This document shows, piece after piece, positions 40,621 through 50,188 of a stretch of 64,000 bases of DNA (position 1 is the first letter of the stretch; each line of letters begins with the position of its first letter). The stretch is from positions 11,209,378 to 11,273,377 of the forward strand of contig OX393569.1 of NCBI GenBank assembly GCA_947652115.1. The letters are read 5' to 3'. The DNA comes from Blastomussa wellsi. Taxonomy: Eukaryota > Cnidaria > Anthozoa > Scleractinia > Plerogyridae. The translations under genes and the position numbers were made by a program. The notes under the pieces are model-generated. The model made no database searches. It had not been told where the DNA came from and saw only the letters and a list, made by a program, of their open reading frames with translations.

Positions 40621-41405
40621 CTAAAAAACAACAAACGAAAATCATCACCACCACATATGATCCGAACTATAATGATACCAACTCATGTTACTACAAAAAA
40701 AAAACGCAGCACTCTCCAACAAATAATAATTCAAATGAAAACACACGGTGCGAATAAACCCATAACGATGAATAAATCGCGGATGAAAAATATAAAAAGT
40801 AAAAAACCTACGTAAAATTTCCTCGATGTACAGTTCATCCGTCACATCCAACTCGTGGTACGAGTACACCTCGCCTCTGATCACAACACGGTGGTGACGG
40901 TTGATCAAATGTCTGTTGTTAACTATCTGTTCAGCGATCTCCAGCAACTTTAAACCAAATATCCTCGTCAAATGGATGAGGTATCTGCAAACAAAATACA
41001 AAAAACATTCAATCCCACTACTCTTTGCGCTCGCCCACAACAACAACAAATACTCACCATGGTGTACGACACAGTTCCAGGTGCATGGAACGAACGATAA
41101 AGTCGCTCCCGACGATAAAGTTCAATGCGTCGCAGGGCCATCTCCGCATGTTCCTCAGGGTCTTCAGGCGATTCGTCAGACGCAAAAAGAATTGGTTTAC
41201 GGCAATGTCCACAAGCCACGCGAGGACGAGCACTAAATTTCTTATGACATCTCTTGTGTAGAAATTTGCCGCAACACTCCAACGCCGTGCAATTCAACAA
41301 CGAACCGACATCGAGGGGCAACAAACAAATAAAGCAACAGTCACTATAAAGCTCTTTCTCCAGTCCAAGTCCTGCCAATCGTCGACTCCTTCTAGGCAAC
41401 GCCAT
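39872..41405 (-). pseudogene. RING-like gene with introns and tandem candidate terminal exons
   Basis: Exon 1 (41405-41058) starts MALPRRSRR and has a RING-like Cys/His array: CCFIC, a central CC with H-x3-C, and CGHC near the end. Candidate intron 1 is 41057-40985 (GTGAGT ... TTTGCAG). Exon 2 (40984-40812) ends at a donor GTAGGT. Four acceptors downstream (exon starts 40620, 40443, 40253, 40053) open frames that all fit this donor in phase 1, each with its own stop; a fifth unit at 39859 has decayed. Exon 1 and exon 2 frames do not join cleanly; a one-base disruption near 40935-40965 is likely, so I class it as broken. RING proteins act as ubiquitin ligases; here inferred. Confidence 0.6.
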
Positions 41406-41409
41406 CGCA

Positions 41410-41599
41410 AACAAACCAACAAAGTCAGGTCTCCACTTATATAGGCTAGGAGCTGGTTCCTGATTGGTCAATGAAAAAGGGGGGATACCCCCCACCCCAC
41501 CCTCAGTCACCCTCCACGTGACAAAATACGTCATCACAATAACTATATAAAGAACGCAAGCAGAGGGGATACATCAACTCAAAGCAAGCAGAGAGAAAC
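41410..41599. promoter_or_regulatory. Bidirectional promoter module 2
   Basis: Close copy of module 1 at 26345-26520: 'cttatatagg', 'gagctggttcctgattggt', 'atgaaaaaggggggatacccccc', an E-box cacgtg, then a rightward 'ctatataaag' at 41543. Serves the RING-like gene leftward and the 41600 gene rightward. Confidence 0.75.
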
Positions 41600-42505
41600 A
41601 TGTCAAACGAGTGGGCAAAAGCAACAACATCGGGGGAAGACTGGGTGAAAGAAAACAACATAGAAGAAAGACAGTTCGTGTTGGCGCCCGCATGGGAAGA
41701 AGAAGACGATGCAGAGTCAACGGCAAGCGATGCCGATTCGCTGCTCACCAACGCAGACTCCATGACAGACGTAAGCGACATGGAACACACGGATCACAAG
41801 GACATATGCAGTAAAAATGCTGTCTTGTTGATGCAGGGAGTAGAAAAAGTCAAATCTCAGTTGAGACTGAGGAAGAAGACAGATGCCTTGACCGAAGAGC
41901 TGAAACAAATACTGGATCAAGGCGAGATCAGAAATGAACAAAGATACCAAGAAGTGCAAGAGCTGATACAAAAAGTAAAGAACGTTTACGACAAACAAAA
42001 ACAAGAAGAGAAAAAACTGGAGGCCTGGGTCAAAACCGTATTGCCTGATTCAGACGACGAAGACGAAGAAGAGCAGCTAGAGGCAAACGAAACGCTTCCA
42101 GAATCGGAAGACGAAATGGAGGACAACAAAAAAACAGAAGACAACGCAGCTGAAAAAATGAGGGCAGAGGCTGCAAACACAGTGGACAATGACGAAAACG
42201 ATCCAGTCAAAATGATCATCAGATTAAACACCAAATTTGTGATGGATCAAGAATTTGTGATAGTCACAAGGGAATTGTTGATGTACAGGGAAACCGTGTC
42301 AAAGTTCCTCATCCAAAAGTGCATGGAAGATCCCAGCATCGGCAACATCCCGATGAATTTGCACAACTTTGGCCAAGCATTCAGAGCCGGATGGAGAGCA
42401 TGGAAAACGCAAGTGAAAAATCATCCCGCACTCGCTTGTGAGAAATTCTGGGAAAAGATGATCCCAAATGCACCATTCAAATTCATCAAGAAGAAGAAGA
42501 ATTGA
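41600..42505 (+). CDS. Large acidic coiled-coil protein, unknown, intact
   Basis: 301 residues from the ATG at 41600. Acidic N-terminus, coiled coil (about 90-150), an Asp/Glu-rich linker, then a helical C-terminal domain with WRAWKTQVKNHPALACEKFWEKM and a lysine-rich end. No known domain recognised. Its last ~12 codons lie inside the right terminal repeat, so a partial copy exists at the left end (about 19940-19980). Confidence 0.65.
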   Translation: MSNEWAKATTSGEDWVKENNIEERQFVLAPAWEEEDDAESTASDADSLLTNADSMTDVSDMEHTDHKDICSKNAVLLMQGVEKVKSQLRLRKKTDALTEELKQILDQGEIRNEQRYQEVQELIQKVKNVYDKQKQEEKKLEAWVKTVLPDSDDEDEEEQLEANETLPESEDEMEDNKKTEDNAAEKMRAEAANTVDNDENDPVKMIIRLNTKFVMDQEFVIVTRELLMYRETVSKFLIQKCMEDPSIGNIPMNLHNFGQAFRAGWRAWKTQVKNHPALACEKFWEKMIPNAPFKFIKKKKN

Positions 42506-42956
42506 CATTGCGTGACATTGAACTCGTTACTCGTTATTGAACTCGTTACTCGTTACCAGGTTTTTTTCGTAACTCGTTATCACTTGCGTGACATGTATTG
42601 CGTGACCACTTGCGTGACATGTATAGAGTGACCACGTGCGTGACATGTATTGTGTGACCACTTGCATGACATGTATTGCGTGACCACTTGCGTGACAAGA
42701 AATTGCGTGACTCGTTACCAGTTATTGAACTCGTTATCGAACTCGTTACCAGCTTTTTTTGCGTGACATGTATTGTGTGACCATTAAAGTCATTTGAATT
42801 CATGTCTCCTGATTGGTTCATTGGCTTGTGACGTTTTTGCTGACGTCATTTTCGGTTTAGAAAAGTCACGTGTTTGATATACGGCCTCCTGATTGGTCCA
42901 TTCAAAAAATACTCGATTCTGATTGGTCCGTTGTCAAAGCATAGGCTCTTACTACT
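42468..42956 (-). repeat. Polinton right terminal inverted repeat
   Basis: Partner of 19643-19980, longer because of an internal array of ~37-bp units (about 42560-42715) built from 'gcgtgacatgtattgcgtgaccactt' variants. It begins inside the last codons of the 41600 gene. Confidence 0.9.
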
Positions 42957-42999
42957 TTAAATCGAAATTACTCAGGCAACATTTCTTTTATTATCTGTT

Positions 43000-43230
43000 T
43001 TAGCTATTCTTTTGTAGACTCGTCTTGATTTTTTTGTAGTGTTTTTTCAACAGCTGCTTTTCTACATCTTTCAAACTCCAAAATTGCTCCTCGTCAAGTA
43101 GCTCGACTACGACAGGCTTTTTGAAACAATTGCCAGTTTTAAGGCACTGATACGTCACCACCCCCAAACCAAACCCAATAGCTGTAACTGCTGCGATGTT
43201 TTTTAACCGTTGGTAGTATGCTTCCCCCAT
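43000..43230 (-). CDS. Small membrane protein of virus-like copy R
   Basis: 76 residues from the ATG at 43230. One glycine-rich transmembrane segment (AVTAIGFGLGVVTYQCL), then a charged helical tail. First gene of copy R beyond the Polinton, same strand as its neighbours. Function unknown. Confidence 0.5.
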   Translation of the reverse strand: MGEAYYQRLKNIAAVTAIGFGLGVVTYQCLKTGNCFKKPVVVELLDEEQFWSLKDVEKQLLKKHYKKIKTSLQKNS

Positions 43231-43239
43231 TGCGATGTT

Positions 43240-43736
43240 TAGTCCATCTGGCAAATGCCTTTTTTGGGTGGCGTTGCAGATGCGGGTGCAGGTGCAGGTG
43301 CTTCCAGTGCAGATGCGGGTGCAGGTGCAGATGCCGGTGGCCATGCCCGTGCCTTAAAAAAGGCTCGGATGTCTTCACGCTTGACATAGGCTGTAACAAG
43401 TGTAGTGCCGATTCCAATAATAGAGATCCACTGGTTTTTGCTGAGAACATTTTGAAAACGTTTGGAATCGGGCGGTGGTGCGGTCTCTGGAACCTGCGGA
43501 GCAGGTGCAGATTGTTTATCTTTTGTAATTATGACAGAAGCCTCGGCTACGGCTTTTTTCTACGCTTCGCGGGCCAACCGTGTTCTTTCAGCAACCATTT
43601 TGCCAGTGGCTACCCGCTTGGGATTTTTGGCAGGCTTTGTTGCCGGACTTTGTTAAGTTGCCTGTGAGACTGGAGCGGTCGGTTGCTGTTCTTCAGACAT
43701 CTGTTAGACAGCAGTCGGTTGCTGTTCTTCAGACAT
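43240..43736 (-). pseudogene. Ala/Pro-rich membrane protein remnant, copy R
   Basis: The start region is tandemly duplicated (36 bp, ATGs at 43736 and 43700). In-frame stops and frame changes follow. A recognisable order remains: Lys/Ala-rich helix, Pro-rich linker, hydrophobic segment (WISIIGIGTTLVTAYV) and an Ala/Pro repeat tail encoded by the 'gcaggtgcaggtgc' tract at 43275-43345. Not functional. Confidence 0.5.
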
Positions 43737-43820
43737 TTGCGAGGGATGCCGATGATTATTTCTGTGTATTCAATTGAGAAAAATAATTTTTGTGAGGAAT
43801 TGCAATGCAATGCAAAGTAA

Positions 43821-44369
43821 TTATTCAATAGTTGGTGAGTTTTGCTCATTAATTTCTTCCGATTTTGCTTCGCGCTTGCTTTTCAAAAACTCATTTAAAA
43901 CAAGGTGTTTTGTGGTGATCAGCCCCGCGTTGGCCACAGCAAGAAAACGGCCACACTTTAAAGCCATGTTGCCGGCCAGGTTGGAGAGCTCTTTGTTGAT
44001 GATGTAGTCGTTTCTGAGTTCTTTTTGATAAGCATCGATGTCATCTATGTCAACGACCATTCCGACGCCTTTGGTCACAAGAAAAATGAAGCTGTCGATC
44101 AAGCTGTAAGTTGTCTTTGAGCCCAGGTATGCCTCGTACCGTTTGGTGTATTTCTCAACATCTTTGTCACAGAGGCGCTTCACCTGCTCGTGTGTTAACT
44201 GCACCCCGATGACCTCTTTGGCTTTTCCTGTTGACACCAGCACGGCCAGCTGCTCACGAAGAGCAGGAATATCGAACCCGGAGCCTGTCACAACAACAGC
44301 GGGCCCGCTCGACGGCTCGGCTTCCAGCAGGTTCATAACCTCTGCGATAGCAAGCTCTACTCCCGCCAT
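43821..44369 (-). CDS. Conserved helical protein of the virus-like family
   Basis: Intact, 182 residues from the ATG at 44369. Mostly helical, with GVQLTHEQVKRLCDKDVEKY and a hydrophobic patch IDSFIFLVTKGVGMVV. It follows the ATPase remnant in the same direction, as expected for a structural-gene operon-like cluster. Function unknown. Confidence 0.55.
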   Translation of the reverse strand: MAGVELAIAEVMNLLEAEPSSGPAVVVTGSGFDIPALREQLAVLVSTGKAKEVIGVQLTHEQVKRLCDKDVEKYTKRYEAYLGSKTTYSLIDSFIFLVTKGVGMVVDIDDIDAYQKELRNDYIINKELSNLAGNMALKCGRFLAVANAGLITTKHLVLNEFLKSKREAKSEEINEQNSPTIE

Positions 44370-44400
44370 TGTGTATAATAATCTTACAAACTCCGTTTTT

Positions 44401-44810
44401 TCAATTCAAAATAACTCCGTAGGGGTGCCGAAGCGAGAACACGAGATTCGCAAACTTTTGAACTTTAAGCTTTGAAATAAGACCTTTGTACTCATTCTGG
44501 GAGAGTTCCCCGGCGTAATCTTCAAAGATGGCTTTCAAAGTCTTGGCCGCGGGGGTGTAAAAGAGAACGACCACCTCCACGTTCTCCCGGAAGGAGGCTG
44601 TTATGCTGGTCATCTTCTGTGTCAGCACCCAAACGCTGATGCCAATATGTCGGGCAGAAAAGGCAAGATTTACCAGCGGGCCTGTGCGCCCTTTCACATC
44701 TTTAGAGGCTGCACAGTCGTCGAGGTGTTGGTGCCCTCGAAAAGCCAGGCCACGAGCTTCAACCAAATTTCCACCCTGTGGTGCGCGCATATTATCACAA
44801 ACATTCGCGG
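44401..44810 (-). pseudogene. Packaging-type ATPase C-terminal fragment, copy R
   Basis: Contains a Walker-B-like LDDCAAS, then GISVWVLTQ and FRENVEVVVLFYTP, the C-terminal signatures of A32-type viral genome-packaging ATPases. The P-loop part is missing, the frame shifts around 44740, and the 5' end is fused to the truncated capsid-like gene at about 44810-44830. It identifies copy R as a DNA-virus-like element different from the Polinton, whose own ATPase is at 35478. Confidence 0.65.
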
Positions 44811-44819
44811 ATCATCTTC

Positions 44820-45228
44820 AGCAAATCTTGCAGAGGTCGGCGCTTTCAATTCCATCAAGCAGCCTGTTGTCCCGCTCCTCCTATGAGAGGAAAAGGTCCT
44901 CCCAGATCTTGAAGATGTCATACCCCACCGTGTCCTGCAGTACTTCGCCCCCGTACTTCACAACAAGCTTGTCAACCAGAGCGTGCCGGACGTTTTGAAC
45001 GAGGAAGTGGTTGGGTTCCCCTCCAGTCAAGTCGATGTTAAAAAGCAGTGCGAGCAAGCCGGGCACGAGGACCTCTTCCTTATTCAGCTTGGGCATGGAA
45101 ACATTCAGGGTCTCGCTGGGGTTGGCGTCGCTACGATCAAAGGTGATGCGCTTTACTGCATGCTCAAATTTCATCGCATTGAGAATTTTCTCTTTGTGCG
45201 TTGGACAAAGATTTGCTTGCACTGCCAT
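44820..45228 (-). pseudogene. Putative major capsid protein, N-terminal part, copy R
   Basis: ATG at 45228; 116 codons open to a TAG at 44883-44881, then the same frame continues about 20 codons to a junction with the ATPase fragment. Beta-rich sequence (EEVLVPGLLALLFNIDL, LVDKLVVKYGGEVLQDTV) fits the first strands of a jelly-roll capsid protein; this assignment is by pattern and context only. Divergent from the coiled-coil gene with 46 bp between starts, implying a compact shared promoter. Confidence 0.5.
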
Positions 45229-45274
45229 TTTGTCTATATTAAACAGAAAAATATTTTTGTTCAAATATACAACA

Positions 45275-46638
45275 ATGGCGGAAGGTGGACACTTTGGATT
45301 AGACGACCCTCAACTTGACCATGCTATTGACCACAATGACGATGACCATGATGATGAACAAGAGGTCAATACAACTCAGCCTGTCTCTGCATTGACACCC
45401 CACCATGGTGGTGAAGAAATTGAACTGGTAACAATGCAGCACGAACAGAGCGGGCTGCCTGACGAATCCTATGTTGAAGCACCTTTGTTGGACGATATTT
45501 TGGACAAACGAACAATTCTTGAAAGAGCTAGATACTTTATCAAAAAGAGTTTCCCAAAGGTGGACTTTGGAAAATTAGGTCCAATAGGTTTTAGCAAAAA
45601 GGGTGGCAATGAGACAACAGTTGTATCATTTGGTCCACAAGGTGGTGAGACTGAAATTTTCAGAAAAGATGGTGGTGGTCTTCTCAAAAAATTCACAGAC
45701 AAGTTCAAAAAAGCTCTTGGGCCAGAAGCTGAATCTCTACTTGCTCCAGACAATTATAGCATAAGAGAACAACGCCAGATATTGAGAGAGGCCGAACAAC
45801 AATTAAGAGATGCTGAAAAAATCTCTGCAGAAAAGCAAAAAACTGAACAAGAGGCTCAAAATCTGAGAAACAGAATTGAGCAAACTCAAGCAAGAATTGA
45901 TGCAATTCATGATGAACATGGCTCAAATGTTGAAAGTGGGGCAAAACTTCGTGAACTTAAGCAAATGAAAAAAATCTTCAAACTGATCTTGAAAACGTAA
46001 AGAAAGAGTTGGCTTCACTCGAAAAACGTGCAAAAAATATAACAAAAGAACAAGAAAATGTTGATAAAATCAGATCAGGCATTCTTTCCACAGAAAAAGA
46101 AAGAAACGCTCTTCAACAAAATCTTAACGACACGAGAGCGCTTTCACAACTGCGTGAGCAAGAAACCGACCTTCAATGACAAAATGATGAAGATCAGAAA
46201 ATAATCAACGATGAGAACGCCTCACCCTCTGACAAAGAAGCTGCGGAAGAAAGAGTTGCAGAAAGAACCGAGGAGCTTTCGCGTCTGCAAACGCAGATTG
46301 AGGAAAGAGAAAGAGTGCTTCCACTTCGTGAGAGGGTCAAAGAGATCTTCAAAAAATACGGCGTGACAGTTACATCAGTCCTTCTTGCTGCTGGTGTCAC
46401 GACTGGTGCTGTCATTGGTGTCATTAACAACTCGCTGAAAGCCACCGGCAAAGGGTTGGGAAATGGCTTGAAAGAGATTGGTAAAAAACTTGCTTCAATT
46501 CTTCCCGGGTTAATTGGCTCGATTGTTTCTTTCCTATTCAAAGCTGCTGGCCAGGTCATCTCTTTTCTGGCAGAGAATACCTGGCTTCTGATTCTGGCTG
46601 TTGTGGCGTTTCTGGTCGAGACCTATGCAAAGAAGTAG
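45275..46638 (+). pseudogene. Coiled-coil protein with C-terminal membrane segments (copy R)
   Basis: Starts MAEGGHFGLDD; acidic N-terminus, a conserved FKKALGPEAESLLAPDN-type segment, a long coiled coil, then glycine-rich hydrophobic segments and a final transmembrane-like helix. Frames: 45275-46000, then shifted, with an in-frame TGA near 46177, and the last frame 46315-46638. Homologous to 4006-5264 in copy L but with a complete N-terminus and no internal duplication. Convergent with the gene ending at 46639 (zero gap). Confidence 0.7.
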
Positions 46639-48296
46639 TTAACAAAGTGACAAGAATGCCAAATCCGCAACTGCAACCTCGCCAACAGCGACAGCTATTT
46701 TGTTGACGTCATGTCTCTGGCTGCCGGAGCCAGCCGTTGGCGTTGGTTCAGATTCCGTTTGCTCCTCTGCAGCTGTTTGGAACACAGGTGCTATAGCTTT
46801 TTTTGCCATTGCTGCTTTGTGAATTGGGTTCGAAGGGTGACTGTTTGGCGGGTTTATTTTCAATTTCCCGCCATCCATCACCCGAAGCTCCGCTTTTTTT
46901 GTGCTTTTGTTTGCCCCATCGTTGACCCCCAGCTTCATACCCGGTATCACTTTTTTCAACCGGTTGTTGTAGCCAACCGTGCTTTCTGTGTTAATTACCA
47001 TCTGCGCGGGCATCAGCCAGGCGCCCGGGCATACAGCAAGGTGTAGCCTCACCTTCCCTTCGTCCACCGCCAGTTGGTACCGCTGCACGCTTTTTGTCAG
47101 GTCAGGCATTCTTATCGCGTCTTCCACCAAGACCACGAACTCACTCTGCGCCTCCTTTGCGCGCCCCCCATCGCCCAGGATGCTGCTGCGGACGTTGACT
47201 TGTGCGCCCAAAATGCAATACACGAACGCCTCTATCGACTGGTTTATTCGCGACAAACCCGCCTTGATCAAACCTGCCGAGGTTTTGGGCGCGAACCAGT
47301 TGAATTGCTCTTCCGCGGCGTTGTTTCTTATAAAACATACTGAAATTCCCTTTTCTGGTGCCCTTGGGTCCTCGTCGTCGAATTTTGCTTTTGCCGATGG
47401 ATAGGGCATGTCCAGTATGAAATGGTCGCGGCAATAAATGTAAACGCTCCCCAGCCCGTGGTTTGGACCTGTAGCGGAAATCGATTGACGGAGGAACGCT
47501 GAACTCTGCGCATAATCTTTTGCAAGACGCCACGTCATGGTTGTTGTTGGTCTGACTGAATGTTGGGTCGCCCGGCAGCACGCTCACGCTTTGGATGCCT
47601 CCGTGCTGATACAGGATGCGCCGAACCGTGAAGTAAATGTGGAAGATGTAGAAAGCCCGCACCTGCAGCGGCAGATTCAGCATTGTGTGCTCTTTGTCAA
47701 ATACTTCTCGTGAGATTCTGCAACCTGTCGTCACACACCACACTGCAAAGTTCAGCTGCTGTTCCCAGAAAGATAGATCAGGCCCCGCTAGCCATTTTTT
47801 TGCGGGCTTTGACGTTTCGAACTTCTGTTGTTCCTTTTGGAATACCTCTCTGAACTTTGTTGTAAAATACTGGTCAGGGGCGACATAAATATCCACTGAG
47901 TTGTTGAATATTTTCTTCAAACTTGGTGCCGCGTCTTCCAATGGAACTGCTGGAACCGGCAGCGAACTTTTTTCTGTGCGGGGCGATAACTGGAAAGGGA
48001 AGCCGCCAACGTCAACCAAACCCGGCGCGCTTTTCATGCCTGCACTCCAATATTTGCGGTCTGAACCAAAGACGTTTTGCAGACTGCTGGGACCCTCTGT
48101 AAAATATTTCAGCTGTTGCGGTGTGGTCCGACGCAAAAAATGTCTCTTCTTCAAATTGGCTTTTGTCAGCCCTCAGAAACTGTGCAGAAAAAGCCGTCGC
48201 ATTCACCGTGGAGATGCCGTTGGCAGACTGCGCTCTTTTTTTGAGATAGTCAAACGCAACAGAATCTTGCTTGCGTGCGGTTTTCCAGATGTTCAT
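46639..48296 (-). pseudogene. Putative virion-associated protein (copy R)
   Basis: ATG at 48296, stop at 46639, with at least two frame changes (about 48110 and 47480-47530). About 550 codons originally. Segments include FSAQFLRADKSQF, KKWLAGPDLSFWEQQLNFA, INQSIEAFVYCILGAQVNVR and a C-terminal Ser/Thr/Pro stretch before a hydrophobic end. Homologous to 2692-4009. Its size and place beside penton-, capsid- and ATPase-like genes suggest a major structural or packaging role; none is established here. Confidence 0.65.
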
Positions 48297-48344
48297 CTTA
48301 TTCCCCGTTATTTTTCAATTGCAAATTTGCGTGCAACAAAATAA

Positions 48345-49006
48345 AATGGTTGTGCTTACTATTTCTACGTCTTCAAATCCATGCACCTTCAATTTTGCCC
48401 CCCCCCCCCCCGATTCCGGAAGCCTCTTTCGTAAGGCTGTTGTCTTGTTTGCTTTATAATTCGTGGCACAATTTGAAAAAAGATGGGGTAATTGCAATGT
48501 CTGATCCAGATGGTAAACGTGCTGTTCCCATTACTTTCCCCAAAGGGTATTACACTCTTGAAAGTATGGCTCAAAATATAGAACATGCTTTCACTAAATT
48601 TGATGTAAAACTTCCCACTCAAATCCATACACCAGTTGGTGCAATGGAAATTAGGAACTTTGGGAATAAAAAAATAACTCTTGACGACGACTTCGCCGAT
48701 TTTCTTGGTATATTTTGCGTATTGTGGTTTAGAACTTTCGTCAACAGGCTTAGAACACCGAGTACGGACTCTGTTGACTGCAATCAAAATTTGGTAAATG
48801 GCAAAGCTTCAACCCTTCTTGCAAAGTTTGACATCCGAGGGGAAGCTTTCCAAAAAGTCCACTATCAAACGGACGAACAGCCGCCCTTTCGTGACGCTTC
48901 GACAGACAAATATGTCAACAGCGTTACACCTTCAGTCAAAGATGAGGACGGAGAGCTTTTTGATTTTAACGATCAACCCCTAGAATTCGAATTGCAAATC
49001 ATTTAA
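48345..49006 (+). pseudogene. Penton-like protein (copy R), frame broken at a C run
   Basis: ATG at 48345, only 48 bp from the divergent start at 48296. The first 20 codons run into a run of about 14 C (48399-48412), after which the protein continues in another frame. Later parts contain GYYTLESMAQNIEHAF, KKITLDDDFADFLG, LVNGKASTLLAKFDIRGEAF and a closing D-F-N-D-Q-P-L-E-F-E-L strand, a pattern like viral penton-base proteins. A small deletion/frame change near 48710 is also possible. Confidence 0.55.
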
Positions 49007-49021
49007 AAAAATAAAATCTGT

Positions 49022-49227
49022 GTATATACCAGGTCTTCGGCAAATGTGTTGCCAAGTCCAAAAGGTCCGTCTCTCAAGCTCTTGACGATAACAATGTTTC
49101 CGACACTGAATTCAAACAGATCTCTCGTGAAATGCAGAAATATCGTGAACTCAAAGAGAGGCTGCGGGAAAACTTCACGGAAAAACCGTCCGATTCGCCG
49201 GATATTGAAATGATAAAAATAGCTTAA
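49022..49227 (+). pseudogene. C-terminal fragment, homologue of the 2071-2601 gene
   Basis: Contains SQALDDNNVSDTEF and continues to a stop at 49227. The N-terminal and hydrophobic parts are missing. Lies just inside the terminal repeat at 49340-50150, mirroring copy L. Confidence 0.6.
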
Positions 49228-49339
49228 AAAAAAAAATGACGTCCAGCACAAATTTGAACTAAACTTTGAGACAAAAAAAAACAAAAATCTCTCTCTGTTT
49301 TAAAAAGTAGACAACGCGTGACGTTGCGTGACTGGTCAC

Positions 49340-50150
49340 ACAGGGGCAAAACCATTGTCGGGGGGGTGCTCGGTTGCTGTTTGTTGCCTGGCCCCAGCCA
49401 GGACTTTCGTGCCACTGACAAGGCAGCTGTCAATTCCCATTTTACCTCTGGGAGCGAGGTTTGAAATCCCGCGGGGGGATTTTTGAGCACCCCCTGTTAC
49501 CAGTATGGCCCAGGCGGGCTCAACCTGAGGGTAATGTCCCACTGGAAGGACTTCCCCTATACCCGGTAATTCACCATCCGCACAAGCCATTATAACGGGA
49601 TTCAGACAGTTGCCAGCGGTCACCTCCCTTCATTTCACCAGAATTTGTGAACTAACACGTTCATGGCAAGTTCGCTTATATATTGAGACCAGTCTGGCGT
49701 TTCCCTCTATTGTGGTGGCCTTTCTCTGTCTCTTGCAAAAAATCCCCCATATTTGTCATACGCATGCACTTTGGGGCTCATGCATAATTAAAGAGAGGCA
49801 AACTCACATATAAACAGCTTCTCCAATGCTTCTGCTTTTCCACACGCTTTTCTGTATTTACAAGGAATTATCAACACCAGTTTGGCAGAGCGAGGTCAGA
49901 CGGATAACAAGAGGCAATGTCCGAGGTGGGAAAAGTGAAATCAGGCTCTGAACGAGTCAATTTTCAAGAAGGTTCAGATCGACAGTTCGATCGTGCGCTT
50001 TGAACAAATCTTGCGTTCCACCTCGTCTCAACTTCTGTGGCGGAAAAAGAACTTTCAGCTCGCTGGGCCTAAGATTTTGCTCAATTCAGCCTCTGGTTTG
50101 CCAAAGTTGTGAGCGGTCAGCCATTTTGTAATCCGATGGCCTGGGGGACA
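49340..50150. repeat. Long inverted terminal-type repeat, copy R
   Basis: Inverted homologue of about 150-990. The match ends near 'gccattttgtaatcc' (about 50120-50140). It marks the outer end of virus-like copy R. No matching end is present at 18956, where copy R is truncated. Confidence 0.7.
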
Positions 50151-50188
50151 AAGACTTCAAATTGGTCACGTTGTTTGAGCGTCTCGGT

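Larger units (their letters stand above)
19643..42956. mobile_element. Polinton/Maverick (adintovirus-like) element, 23.3 kb
   Basis: The ends are inverted: AGTAGTAAGAGCCTATGC at 19643 and its complement ending at 42956. The flanking hexamers CTAAAT (19637-19642) and TTAAAT (42957-42962) differ by one base and fit the 6-bp target duplication made by retrovirus-like integrases. The gene set defines the class: protein-primed PolB, DDE integrase with chromodomain, penton, double-jelly-roll capsid, adenain-like protease, packaging ATPase. At least nine coding breaks make it a dead endogenous copy. It sits inside virus-like copy R, which in turn sits in the EEFSEC intron. Confidence 0.93.

Noticed and set aside
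42560..42715. Regularly spaced ~37-bp repeats, CRISPR-like
   Set aside because: Direct subrepeats of the Polinton terminal repeat without unique spacers.
43275..43345. CRISPR-like short repeats ('gcaggtgcaggtgc')
   Set aside because: Coding Ala/Pro repeat within a eukaryotic virus-like gene; no spacer pattern and no cas genes.
130..50150. A single 50-kb element bounded by the two long inverted repeats
   Set aside because: The host EEFSEC exon 1 and several independent transposons lie inside, and homologous genes occur twice in opposite orientation, so two insertions fit better.
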